NCBI RefSeq assembly: GCF_003086295.3
Contig: NC_092046.1
Location: 102,651,363-102,715,362 of the forward strand
DNA from: Arachis hypogaea
Taxonomy: Eukaryota > Streptophyta > Magnoliopsida > Fabales > Fabaceae
Length of the DNA: 64,000 bases
Reading direction: 5' to 3'
This document shows positions 12,263-22,779 of the stretch, piece by piece. The translations under genes were made by a program, and so were the position numbers. The notes under the pieces were generated by a model that was not told where the DNA came from, ran no database searches, and worked only from the letters and a program-made list of their open reading frames with translations. How positions within the stretch are numbered: the first letter of the stretch is position 1; every line of letters starts with the position of its first letter.

Positions 12263-12701
12263 TGATAAAACCCTATTTTATGGTTTATCTTGTGCTCAAT
12301 TGAGTGGATTTTATCAACTCTTTACCCACTTATTCATAATATTTGCATGGTTTTATATTTCCTTCCTGATTTTGTGCTATGATTGAAAACATGCTTCTTT
12401 CATCTTATAATTGCTTATTATTAATCTTCTCTTATTACCATTAGATGCCTTGATATATGTGTTAAGTGCTTTCAGAGATTATAGGGTAGGAATGGCTTGG
12501 AGGATGGAAAAGAAGCATGCAAAAGTAGAAGGAATACAAGAAGTTTGAGAAATTGCTAAGCTGTCCAGCCTGACCTCTTCGCACTCAAACAACTATAACT
12601 TTAGCTACAGAGGTCCAAACGACGCGGTTGCAGTTGCGTTGGAAAGCTAACGTCCAGGGCTTCGATTTGATATATAATATGCTATAGTTCCCCTGACACT
12701 A

Positions 12702-12742
12702 GGCGACGCGACCGCGTGATCCACGCGGCCGCGCGCAGTGAC
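12702..12742. repeat. CpG-rich palindrome cluster in B LTR
   Basis: GGCGACGCGACCGCGTGATC and CACGCGGCCGCGCGC are overlapping self-complementary CpG motifs in an otherwise AT-rich LTR, about 90-125 bp upstream of the TATA-like site. Confidence 0.75.
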
Positions 12743-12827
12743 GAAAATCAACGTGTTTGAATTTGCAACCAGCGAATTCTGGACTGTTTCTGACCCAGTT
12801 TGCGGCCTAGAAAACACAGATTAGAAG

Positions 12828-12835
12828 CTATAAAG
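12828..12835 (+). promoter_or_regulatory. TATA-like site in B LTR
   Basis: CTATAAAG followed by TGGGGGAATGCATCCATTC. The related G LTR has the degraded counterpart GGTTATGAAGTGGGAGAATG near 38124. Position about 570 bases into the LTR suits an LTR promoter. Confidence 0.5.
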
Positions 12836-14338
12836 TGGGGGAATGCATCCATTCATAGGAGAGGCTCTCACATTCACAATTTTAGGAGTAGATGTAGTTT
12901 TTAGAGAGAGAGGTTCTCTCCTCTCTCTTAGGATTAGGATTTAGGACTTCTCTTAGTTTTAGGAGTGACTCTCAATCCCAGGTTCTTTATTTTTATTTAT
13001 TTTTCCAATTGGCTTATGAACTTTTCCATGTTAGATTTTACTACTTTGAATGTATTTAATTTGAGGTATTCCAGATATTTATGATTTTAATTTAGCTTTC
13101 TACATTCTTGGCTTTGGTTAAGGTAATTGGTGACGCTTGAGCTGTCAAATAAAACAGTGGTTGAAATTGGCAGATTCTGATTGAACTAGGATTGCTCTAA
13201 AGCTAGTCTCTCCACAGGAGTTGACTAGGACTTGAGAATCAAGCCAATCAGCCCACTTAACTTTCCTTTGTTTAGTAAAGGCTGACCAAGTGGGATTAAA
13301 ATCTAATTCTCATCACAATTGATAAGGATAGGACTTCCAGTTCTTATACTTTGCCAAGAGTTTATTTTATAGTTATTTATTTATCTTATTCTTCTTATGC
13401 AACATACTGCTTCCTTACTTTCTAAAACCCCTAATTTACAAGACCCATAACCAATAATAAGAACATACCTGCCTGCAATTCCTTGAGAAGACGACCCGAG
13501 GTTTAAATACTGGGTTATCAATTTAAAAGGGGTTTGTTACTTGTGACAACCAAAATGTTTGTACGAAGGGATTTCTGTTGGTTTAGAGACTATATCTACA
13601 ACGCGACTGTTTTTATGAACTTCTTTACTGGCAAAAATCCTAACGTCAACCATGCAACGCTTAAGTGTGGGGGAGGATTCGTCATTATTGGGGCGTAAAC
13701 TTTCCTTTCCGAACACTTTGCACTTTATTTTTGTTTCTTTTATTAGGTTTCTTATATATATTTGGAGTGTTTTTGATTATTGCATTGCACTTTCTTCTAG
13801 TATGTATATACATCTTAGTTCATCCATAGTTATTGCATGTTGCATTTTTGCATCTTTTTCTTAGAATATATTTATAGATAGAAGTTGTGATTGGATGATG
13901 TGAATAGTATAGTGCCTAGTTCAATTTTGTCCTAATTGTTCATGTTAGTTTTTGCGATGTTGAAAATTAGGAATAGAATTAGGAAAACTTTTGATGAAAT
14001 TGCATCCATCACATCATACATACATATAGGAAATAATTTTGGTGAAAAACAACAAAGATTTCCAATAATTTTGTTTTTAGGGCATTCTATTGAATTGATT
14101 TGAAAAAATATTTTTACACTTGCTTGAATGATTTTATGGAACATAGGAGAGTGAAAGAACAAATACCTTGTGAGTTTTTGAGCTTGAATGAGTGGTTACA
14201 TCTTTTAACCACTAATTTGTTCATTGTATGCTATATCTCTTCTATGATTGTAATCTTGATTTTGCTTGATTTTTTATTTCCAATGATTGATGTTTTGAAT
14301 TGCATTGAGCATGATTGAGGCCATCTTTGAATTAAACT

Positions 14339-14535
14339 CACGTACGGTTCTGGAGCGGAGATTCTTTGAACTGAATGACGACCGTAACGGATGTCAGCGC
14401 AATCAAACTCCGATCGAAGACAGAAATCTGCCATTGCCGGAGACCCGCGTTCGAAGTGGGGAGTCACTATCTGCTGTGGATCAATGTAAAATAGTGAAAT
14501 GGCCACATTCCCGATCCAATGCTATTGATCCAGGA
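14339..14535. other. Probable organelle-derived insert inside D
   Basis: Relative to the homologous stretch of G (36465-36510), D has about 190 extra bases. They begin CACGTACGGTTCT, which matches the 3' half of group II intron domain V. The rest is balanced in base composition, unlike its AT-rich surroundings, and is open in one frame (14305-14694). I suspect a fragment of a plant mitochondrial intron plus exon, but cannot name the gene. Confidence 0.4.
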
Positions 14536-15474
14536 GAGTTTACCGAGAACCCATATAGCCTTACCCATGTATCTACCTTTGTTAATCCCTTTGAGCCTTA
14601 TTTACCCCCATTGTTTGTAATATTACCACATTACAAACTTAAGCGAAAAACCATGAATTTACGTTGGATTGTATCCTTGATTAGCTTAGGTTGAGGAGTG
14701 TGTTTCATTTAAGTGTGGGAGAAATTTTGGAAACATTGGTAGTGATTGAAAAATGTTTGTTTTGGATATTTCATTGAAAATTTGGAAAATGGGTGCACAT
14801 TCATGTATCAATTTGCTTTAACTATATGTATTTGTCATAGAAAAAGGAAAAGAAACAGAAAATTTTTTTTTGAATGAAATGAGAAAAAAAATAAGATAGG
14901 ACAAAAGTTATCCCAAAGAAAAAGAAAAAAAAAGAAAGAAAGAAATGATATGAATGAAGGATCATACATGAATGTGTGAAAAAAGCGAGAATAGGAAGGT
15001 TAGATTGCATATTTTTGTTATTGGATTGATATAGGTTGAGTTGGATACTTAAACTAATCAAGGATCCAATTGAATTAGTCCAATTGGCCATATTTATCCT
15101 ACCTTAGCCCTAGCCCCATTACGACCCTATAAAGTCCTCATGATAATTGCATTCATGCATCAATTACTTGATTGTTAGATGAAAAGAAAATCCTTGAAAC
15201 CATGATTAGAGGAGACTTGAGTGAATTGACCCCAGACACCGAGTGATTAGAGTGTATACACACCTAGTGAGGGTTCAATTACTCAATTCTATGTTTTCAT
15301 ATTTCTTATCATGTATTCTTGAAAGTTGCTTCTTTTTTTTATGAGTTAAATCAATTTTTTAAATTTTGCTTGCATTGGATTATTTCCTTGCTTAGCACTA
15401 TATATCATATACTTGCTTCGAATTTGATTGCTTCTTTTCACCAAACCAATAGAAAGCTATAAATATATATATTT

Positions 15475-16002
15475 TTTTCATACCCTGGGTCGAGTTGTCC
15501 GACCCAAGATGTTTTGACGACAAGTCGACCGACCTGTTTAGGTCAGACTATCCGACTTCTTCAAGAGCTCGGCCAAATCACTACAGAGGCCCACGAAGGC
15601 CCAAACGAAAGAACACAGCCCAAATCTAAAGACAGCCAAAGCCTAAAAAAGATAAGGGCGGTTCCCTTGTAGATAAAGATGACCTCACCTAAAGATAAGA
15701 TAAGATAAGATAACTATCTTATCCCCAGAAAGGTCACTCCTCACCATTATAAATACACTGGAGTACCCAGGTATAACTCATACTCTGATTCTACTAAAAA
15801 CCTGCTTAATACCCTTGTTAACTTAAGCATCGGAGTCCCTTGCAGGTACCACCACCCTCTGATGACAAAGGATCAACAACATCGTCAGTCCAACGAGTCG
15901 GGCGCGACAGCTCCGGCCATCATCCACCAGCTGGACACGTCATCTCCGACCAGTACAGAAGATCTCATCCGAGATCGGCCTATAGTTTCAGGTAATCCTC
16001 GG

Positions 16003-16006
<4 letters not shown>
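15475..16006 (+). repeat. Solo LTR of the E/J family
   Basis: It is the reverse complement of the E-type LTR: the left end reads TTTTCATACCCTGGG (first G of TGTTCATACC lost) and the right end CCTCGGAACA. Internal landmarks match E: a GATAAGATAAGATAAGATAA run, TATAAATACACTGGAG and ACCACCACCCTCTGATGA. No internal region accompanies it, so it is a product of LTR-LTR recombination. The flanks are AT repeats on both sides, consistent with a TATAT-type target. It is closer to J than to the E LTRs. Confidence 0.85.

Positions 16007-16037
<31 letters not shown>
16007..16037. repeat. (TA)n microsatellite
   Basis: About 15 TA units directly after the solo LTR, continuing into TAGTATATAGTATA. A shorter AT run precedes the LTR (15461-15471), so the insertion probably hit a pre-existing AT repeat. 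Confidence 0.9.
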
Positions 16038-16041
<4 letters not shown>

Positions 16042-16157
16042 TATAGTATACCTTGCATGCATATAAATAGTTGCATTCAATAAGTTGATTACCCGTTTGA
16101 TTATTTTCCTTGTTTGGTTTAGCATGAGGACATGCTATTGTTTAAGTGTGGGGGAAT

Positions 16158-17765
16158 TGATGAGTCCATATTTTTCGATACATTTTAGCTTGATTTGGAT
16201 GGATTTCATTACATAAACTCACACTTAAGCACCAAAATAGCATGCTTTTGTATTTTGTCCCTAAATTGAGCTTAAATGTGAAAATATGCGTTTTTGTGCT
16301 TAAATTGAGCAATTTATTTCCACTTTTATTCCATTTGATGCCATGACATGTTTGTTGAGTGATTTCAGGTCAATTAGGCAAGAATGGATAGCCAAAAGTG
16401 GAAGAAAGCATGTACAAAGGAGAATACATGAAGAAAACAAGGAAAAGCACACACAACGAAGTGTGCGTGTGCACAAGTAATCGTGCGTGCGCACAAGAAA
16501 GAATTTCCGTGTGTGCGTGCGCACAAGCACCTGTGCGTACACACAGGTCAACTTTCAGGCCAAGTGTGCGTACGCACAGGACCCAACACGTCATTTTATT
16601 AATGAAACACGTGCAGCACATTTTCTGAGGCCTATTGGCCCATTTTGGAAGGCTTGGGTGCTGAATTGGAGTGCTATAGGAAGGAGAATTCAACACATTT
16701 CAAAAGCAGTTCACTTGTAGGGTAAAAACACATAGTAGGAGTAGGAGTAGTGTAGATTAGAAAATTCTCTCTTAGGGTTTTAATTAGCTTTTGTAGCATT
16801 TCATACTTCAAGTTTGATTTGGGATTATAGCAGTTTCATTTAAGTATTTCTTTATTTTCTCCTTTAATTACACCACTTGTTCTACACTTTCATCTATTTT
16901 CATTTCTCTTGTCAATTTATACCTAGTTTTGCAATTTTGGATTTCTAGTTATTAAATTTGATGTTTGATGCTTATTTTATGCTTGTGAGTTGCTTTGGTT
17001 GCTTGTTATCATTTATGGTTCATAGCTTTCACTATTTTTCCAATTTTGCCATGTTTTATGTTTATGCGCTCTATGTGTTTGATGAAATGCCAATTTTGAT
17101 TATAGGGTAATTTCCACCCCTTGGCTTGGGAAAAATGAGTCTATGGATTACTAGAGCCATAATGTCCAACATTTAGTGATAATTCTTGGGTTGTTAGTTG
17201 TTATTGTTTCCACTAATGCTAGCTTTTTACTAAGGTAATTAGTAAGTTAGCTAGGACTTGTGGATTAATAACAATAATGCTCACTTGACTTATCTTTCGA
17301 TGTTAAGGGTTGACTTAGTGAGATTAATCCATCATAATTATCATAGTTGTGGTTATGGCAAGGAAGGGATTCCATAACTCATCCCAAGTCAAGGTTTCAT
17401 TTATGTTTTGAACCACTTTTCCATTACTTTTTAGCCTTACTTGTTTATATTACATACATAGTTCTTTTATTCCTTCATTAGTTTATTAATTACAATTTTG
17501 TCTTGTTCTTTTATCTCTTTATTTGTTTACTTCAATCATTGAAAACACCCCTTTGCCTCTCACAACCAATTTTATGCACTTATTGTCACAAGTTCATAGG
17601 GAGAACGACCCGAGAGTCTAAATACTCTCGGTTAATTTGATTTGAATTGTGACAATATCTTGGATTAAATTTTGATTAGGATCAATTGTTGGTTCGGAGC
17701 TATACTTACAACGAAAATCTATTTTATGAAAAATCCGAAACCACGTTTGGTTTTCTATTAATCCA
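16158..17765 (+). repeat. Element D 3' LTR (about 1.6 kb)
   Basis: Begins TGATGAGTCC immediately after the polypurine tract TTAAGTGTGGGGG. The right end is set at ...ATTAATCCA (17765) because gag sequence of host K follows; an end at 17768 is also possible. It contains a GTGCGTGCGCAC cluster at 16458-16580 and the AGAACGACCCGAGAGTCTAAATACTC segment (17602-17628) that is homologous among several LTRs here. ORFs inside (16300-16720) are by-products of the GTGCG repeats. Confidence 0.78.
16458..16580. repeat. GTGCGTGCGCAC palindrome cluster in D LTR
   Basis: Five or so related copies: GTGTGCGTGTGCACAAG, CGTGCGTGCGCACAAG, GTGTGCGTGCGCACAAGCAC, CTGTGCGTACACACAGG and AGTGTGCGTACGCACAGG. The cores TGCGCA, GTGCAC and CGTACG are self-complementary. 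It is a different sequence from the clusters in A, B, C, F and G but sits in an equivalent part of the LTR. Confidence 0.8.
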
Positions 17766-17792
17766 CCACGTAGAATCACCTTAAGGGAAGCC
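17766..17792 (+). pseudogene. Host K gag fragment, left piece
   Basis: These 27 bases continue in frame at 62173 once element C and one TSD copy are set aside. They read as part of a gag N-terminus (RRITLREAG...). The last five, AAGCC (17788-17792), are the left TSD of C. Confidence 0.6.
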
Positions 17793-19329
17793 TGATGAGA
17801 GATTTTATGTCGGTGTAGAATTTATCAATAAATCCAATCGTGAGTATAGTCTAAACCGACACACAATTCCTTATCGAATAAGGATATTGTGTCACCACAA
17901 TCCAAATTCAATAACTGAGAGTATTAGTCCCGAGTCGTTCTCCCTAGGAGTGCTCCAAGATGCACATCATTGGTTAGAAGTTGTATTGGTGTTTTGGAGT
18001 TTAAGGCAAGAAAGGAGCAAGCTAACAGTGTAAATGACAATCAAGCAATATAAAAACCTTGGCTAGGAGTGAGAATTAGACTTCCTATCATCATAATCTC
18101 CATCAATTGTGACCACAATTAGTTATTGCTTCACTTAGTTAACCTCTACTATGAAGGAAAGTCAAGTGAAAGTAATCATTTTGAGTTCAAAAGTCCTAGT
18201 CTAACCCTAGGGAAGTCTAGCCTTAGTGGCATTCAAACTAATTAGCAATTTCCAATTGATAATCAACAAAAGACATTGATAATTCAAGTGTCTCCAATAT
18301 CTCAACCCCAAGCCAAGAATGAAAAGTCTACTCCATAGCTAAAGTTGGCATTTTCTCAAACACTTGGAGAGCAAGGGTGAAAGATATTGTAAAATTGCGA
18401 ATAAACTTGAAATCAAAGATATCCACTACAAGAGATTAACAACAATCAAACAATTGGCAACAATGAACATAAAATTCCTCAAGCGTTAATGAAAATCAAA
18501 GTAACAAAATCCAAATCTAAGATCCACAAGTAACTTGAGTAACAAGAACTAAATTGAGAGTGAGATAATTAGATCTAAAACTTGAAGCAATGTAGAATTG
18601 AATTGACAAAAGATATCACCAATAGATCCAAGAGAATTCCAAATCGAGAAGTAAAACCCTAGAAAGAAGCTAGAGTTTCTCTCTCTATAAAATGTAACTT
18701 CCAAAACTAACTAAAAATATCTAAATGTGTGAATAAATGAGAATCCCCTCATCCCTTGGTCTTCTTAAGTGTTTTGGCACCAAAGTTCGTTCAGATTGGG
18801 CCCCACAGCCTCTGTGAAATCGCCAAGCACGTTTTCACTTAAAAATCACATGCGAGTACTGATGCATACGCGCACAGCACACGTGCACGTCCCTGGAGTT
18901 TTACAATCCACGCGCATGCGTACAGCACGCGTGCGCGTCCATGAGGTTCTGGCCCAGCCACGCGATTGCGCCGACTTCTAGCTTTGGCTTCTTCACACCG
19001 ATCCCAGTAGCACGCATCCATTCATACGCTTAAGGCACGCGTACGCGTCGCTGCTCAAGCTCCAAAGCTCCAATTTCCATGCTCCTTCTATTTATGCATG
19101 CTTCCTTCCTCTCTTCTAGGCCATCCTTGCCCTATAAACTCTAAAATCACTTAACAAACAGATCACGGCATCAAGTGGTAATAGAAGAGGATTCAAATAT
19201 AACACATTTAGTGTAAAAAAGGCATGTTTTCATCCATGAAGAAAAATCGGGAGGGAAACACAAAACCTTGCATTTTTTATGAATAAGTGTGAAAGAACAT
19301 TGATAAAACCCTAAAAACGGGGTTTATCA
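17793..19329 (-). repeat. Element C 3' LTR (1537 bp)
   Basis: Runs from TGATGAGAG to GGTTTATCA and pairs with 60607-62167. In minus orientation it begins TGATAAACC, like the B and G LTRs. It contains a CpG palindrome cluster (18848-19050) and a TATA-like CTATAAAATG complement near 18686. It differs from its partner by several percent and 24 bp of length, the expected state of an older insertion. Confidence 0.88.
18848..19050. repeat. CpG palindrome cluster in C 3' LTR
   Basis: Repeats such as CACACGTGCACGTCC, CACGCGCATGCGTACAGCAC, GCGTGCGCGTCC and GGCACGCGTACGCGTCGC. The cores ACGTGC, GCATGC, CGTACG and ACGCGT are self-complementary. The partner LTR has the matching cluster at 61670-61870 with many CpG to TpG/CpA changes in both copies, as expected of methylated DNA. 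Confidence 0.8.
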
Positions 19330-20956
19330 ACCTCCCCACACTTAGACCAGGCATGTCCTCATGCTTAAAAGAAATCCAAAGACCAAAGAATCACAAGAGA
19401 ATGAGATTTATAAGATGCAATCTTCCTATATGAATGCAACTAAAATGAATGCTACTATCTACTTGGTCAAAAGCAAATCAACCTTCCAAGAACATATATT
19501 AGCACGTAGGGCAAAATGATAAACAATATATGAACTCTACCAATTCCAATCATCAAAGTGAAGTGCGCATAACTTGCATGAAGAACGCTCGTGAGAGTCG
19601 GGAACAAGGAATTGAGCCTCGAACCCTCACTGGAAGTGTTTACACTCTATGTGCTCGGTGTATAGGGTTGATCAATCAATTCTCCTCTATTCCATGCTTT
19701 CCAAAATTTGTTCTTCTTCTAATAATCAACAATTATTCTATACATGCATACATACATCATGAGGTCTTTTCTTAGGTTGTAACGGGGCTAGGGTCAAGGT
19801 AGGGTTATATATATGGCTAAGTGGACCAGAATTTGAATCTTTGATTAACCTAAGCATCCCACCTAACCTATGCACAACCTATACAATTGAGTGCTAACCT
19901 AACTACCCATTCCTCACTTTTTCACATACTCTGCATTCTCCTTTGGTTACTACACATATGCATTGATTGTTATTAAATCTTACTTTGGGATATTTTGTCC
20001 CCTTTTTCTTTCTTTCTTTCTTTTTCTTTTTCTTTTCTTTCTATATTTTCTTTTTTTTTCTTTTTTTATTCATTTTTCTTTTCTTTTTTATTTTTCTCTT
20101 TCTTTTTTTTCTTTTTGATGTACTTATATACAAAGGTACCAATGCATATGGTTTACATATTCAATAGACACATGAGTATATACCCGATTCCCAATATTTT
20201 CAATAAAAACAAGAACATGCTCTTACCTCAACCAATGTTCCAAGTTCCCCATACTTGAATGACATACACACACTAGCCTAAGCCAATCAAAGATTCAAAT
20301 AAGGACATTTATGGTTTTTCTCTTTAGGCTTGTAATGTGCTAAAATTAAGAACAAGTGGGTTAATCGTAGGCTCAAAGTTGGCTAACAAAGGTTGTTGTA
20401 AGGTAAGGTTATTTGGGTAAGTGGCTAAGTTAAATGATGGCTTCAATCATATACATGCATTCATATACACAATAATGGACATATAGAGTCAAATAAGTCA
20501 AGGATTACAATCATAGAAGGAGAACAATGCGCACAAGAAGGAAGATAAGTGGTTATAAGATGTAACCACACAATTGACTCAAGACTCACTTGCTTGTGTT
20601 CTCAACTCTAAAACTATGTTCCAAAATACATTCCTCAAGCAAGTTTAATACCAAAAATTTTCAAATTGGTAGGGTGCCCTAAAACATAGTTTCTTGGAAA
20701 GGAAATCATTACCCTAACCAAGTAGTCCTAACAAGGAAGAAGTGGTAAAATATGTATAAATTCTAACTAATATGCAACCTATCATGCAATGCAATAACTA
20801 ATCTAGCAAAGAAAAAATTGAAAAATTGGTGTTGAAAAAGGAAATTGTTACCCATGGAGCTCGGTCGGACGACCTCCCCACACTTAAAGATTGCACCGTC
20901 CTCGGTGCTTGCAAAGAGGAGCAAGGTGGACGGGTTGCTATAATTGATGAGCTTCT

Positions 20957-21028
20957 TCAAATAGATGTGCGTATGGACTTGTTTGTTACCCCATTTAGAA
21001 TGCTTTTCCTCTCCCTTTTGGTGGCCAT
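20957..21028 (-). pseudogene. Remnant of the element C extra ORF
   Basis: A short frame of 23 codons begins MATKRERK at ATG 21028, directly after a splice-acceptor-like TTTTAG/G. G has the same arrangement (TTTTTCAG/GATG then MYARQRKGK). In C the frame stops after 23 codons, about 70 bases before the polypurine-like motif that closes the gene in G, so nearly all of the coding part has been lost. Called by position and by the basic N-terminus only. Confidence 0.5.
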
Positions 21029-21642
21029 CCTAAAAGGAGAGGAAAATGAAGGAAAATTAAGCCTATAACAAAGATATTAAAGCAAATAGAACATAGGCGG
21101 GGGCTGATGCCAAATAAGAATAGGATTCTCAACTACATGGTAGCTACAACATGTAAGTGAGAAAACAATATAAGTTAAGGCAAATTAACTAATACTTGAT
21201 GCATGAGTAAAGTCAAAGCATGAAGAGCATGTTGAGCATCAAGTTCAAACAAGAAAAAGTGGGTCATGAAAGACTATATGAGGTCACATCAATGAACAAA
21301 GAATACAAGAATTATAAAAGATTAAACATTAAAATTTCATCACCCAACAATATCAAACAAGTCGAGGAGCACCAAAATAATCCAAGAGATTCTCAACAAT
21401 TGAGTATGAGAGTGCAACACCATTATAAAAAAATTTAGAAAAGAAAATAAGGACAAGCTATAAAAGCAAAGTTAAATTGCAATGAAGCAAGGGATGCAAA
21501 TGTAACATAGAAAAGAAAATGAAAATAAGAAGTGGGATTCTGAAAGGAGAAGAAGAAAGTGAGAAAGAAAGAGGAAAGAAGAAGAAATGCATAAAGGAAG
21601 AGGGAGGGAAGAAGAAGAAAGAGAGGAGAAAAAGGGCACGAA

Positions 21643-21842
21643 GTGACGCGTAAGCGTCGCCCACGCATGCGCGTGGGAGGCAAGCAGGACAATCGACGCA
21701 TACGCGTCAGAGACACGTAGACGTGGGGGCAGTTGTGCCTCAGGCACAGTGTTCGTGCGAAGTACGCACAACTCTCGGGAAAATGTACCAAGGGTTGCAA
21801 ATGTGCAATCGACGCTCACGCGTCTGTCACGCTTACGCGTGG
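21643..21842. repeat. CpG palindrome cluster in C internal region
   Basis: GACGCGTAAGCGTCGCC, CACGCATGCGCGTGG, CGACGCATACGCGTC, CGACGCTCACGCGTC and CACGCTTACGCGTGG. It is located upstream (minus) of the pyrimidine-rich leader of the extra gene, as in element G. Confidence 0.78.
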
Positions 21843-21890
21843 ATGCCCCCCTTTTTTTTTTCAGGCACAACAAACAAAACTTTCACTCAA

Positions 21891-22208
21891 ACCTTGCCAA
21901 AAGTGTGTTTTACAGTTATTTATTTAAATTACAGTCTTTTACTTACTTTAATTGCAATTTAAATTACTTGCTCCTTACCTTCAGAACCCCAATTTGCAAT
22001 CTTCATAACCAATAATAAGAACATACTTCCCTGTAGTTCCTTGAGAAGACGACCCGAGGTTTAAATACTTCGGTTATCAATTTATTTAGGGGTTTGTTAC
22101 TTTTGACAACCAAAACGTTTGTACGAAGGGATTTTTGTTGGTTTAGAAACTATATCTACAACGCGACTATTTTTATAAAATTCTTTACTGGCAAAAATCC
22201 TAACGTCA
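21891..22208 (+). repeat. Element G 5' LTR, last 318 bp
   Basis: Aligns without gaps in length to 38707-39024. Landmarks are ACCTTGCCAAAAGTG at the break, CCTTGAGAAGACGACCCGAG and the terminal CCTAACGTCA. The first ~1160 bp of the LTR are missing. Confidence 0.87.
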
Positions 22209-22211
22209 AAA

Positions 22212-22229
22212 TGGCGCCATTGCCGGGGA
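22212..22229 (+). other. Primer-binding site (tRNA-Asp), element G
   Basis: TGGCGCCATTGCCGGGGA lies three bases after the LTR end; one base differs from a perfect complement of tRNA-Asp (CCATTGCC for CCGTTGCC). Confidence 0.88.
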
Positions 22230-22326
22230 ACTACAACTGTGTGCCTTATTATTGGTTATTGTAAATATTTTTCTTTTACTCGTCTATTTGTTTTTATTTT
22301 TTTTCCTTTTATTTTCATTAGTCACT

Positions 22327-22779
22327 ATGAATTCTTACCCCTCTCGCTTTAAGTTTGGTTCTAATATTGTTGAAAGTAATGAAAGTTATAACAGGAACAT
22401 GCATCAAGGTCAGAGCAATCAAAGATGGATGGAGCCAAGAGGATCTGATCAACCCTTTAGGCAACAACACCCTCCAAGATTTCATGGACAAAGACCATTC
22501 TACAATGCATACCAAACAAATAGACATGGTGGACAACCTTGTAGTTACCAACAAGTCCCACCCTATGCTTATAGGCCATCCTCTCAACACAACTTTGAAC
22601 CACCACACTCACAAGCCCCTTTTCACCATTCACTACCATATGATCCTCATTTACCCCGATCCCAATCCAATTACTCCCAAACAACACCACTTCCCAATGT
22701 ACCACGTCCAAATCCATCACCCCGAGAATCAGAAGTTCACCTCAAGGGAACAGTAGATCAACTTCAAACAACCCTTCAT
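22327..22779 (+). pseudogene. Element G gag-like ORF, part 1
   Basis: Starts at ATG 22327 (MNSYPSRFKFG), about 100 bases after the primer site. The encoded part is rich in N, Q, H, P, Y and S, with many Y/F-containing short repeats, and ends in a coiled-coil-like LKGTVDQLQTTL where H is inserted. I see no standard gag domain or zinc finger. The start resembles the C product at 39280 in position and composition (MTSCPCGFGYGYDY). After H the frame continues at 31217. Function unknown; probably the particle protein of a non-autonomous element, by position. Confidence 0.65.

Larger units (their letters stand above)
12263..13648 (+). repeat. Element B 3' LTR (1386 bp)
   Basis: Begins TGATAAAACCC after the polypurine tract and ends CTAACGTCA. 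The same last ~250 bp occur in the G LTRs, ending at 22208 and 39024. It contains a GGAAAGC block (12634-12655), a CpG palindrome cluster (12702-12742), a TATA-like site (12828-12835) and a pyrimidine/purine leader (TTCTCTCCTCTCTCTTAGG). The following ACCAT may be half of a TSD whose other half is left of the window. Confidence 0.85.
13649..16157 (+). mobile_element. Element D: 3' half of internal region
   Basis: Non-coding 3' region of a + strand element related to G. It starts just after the position of the extra ORF in G: GCTTAAGTGTGGGGGAGG at 13660-13677 matches the G motif at 35801-35820. A second copy is at 14707-14721, and the true polypurine tract is at 16141-16157. The block GAGTGATTAGAGTGTATACA...GTGAGGGTTC is at about 15240-15272. 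Two foreign pieces interrupt it: an organelle-like stretch (14339-14535) and a solo LTR (15475-16006). No gene of its own is left; B and the window edge remove the 5' part. Confidence 0.78.
19330..21890 (-). mobile_element. Element C 3' internal region
   Basis: In minus orientation from the G junction: a CpG cluster (about 21842-21643), a pyrimidine-rich leader (21640-21460), the remnant extra gene (21028-20957), a polypurine-like CTTTAAGTGTGGGGAGGTCG (20889-20870), a degraded second copy (20258-20246), the GTGAGGGTTCGA block (about 19620), and the true polypurine tract (19344-19330). A strong polypyrimidine run fills 19996-20120 on the + strand. The order is the same as in G. Nothing else in 19330-21890 looks coding. 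Confidence 0.72.

Noticed and set aside
19967..20258. F/S-rich ORFs of 66 and 87 codons
   Set aside because: Products of a polypyrimidine run, not a membrane protein.
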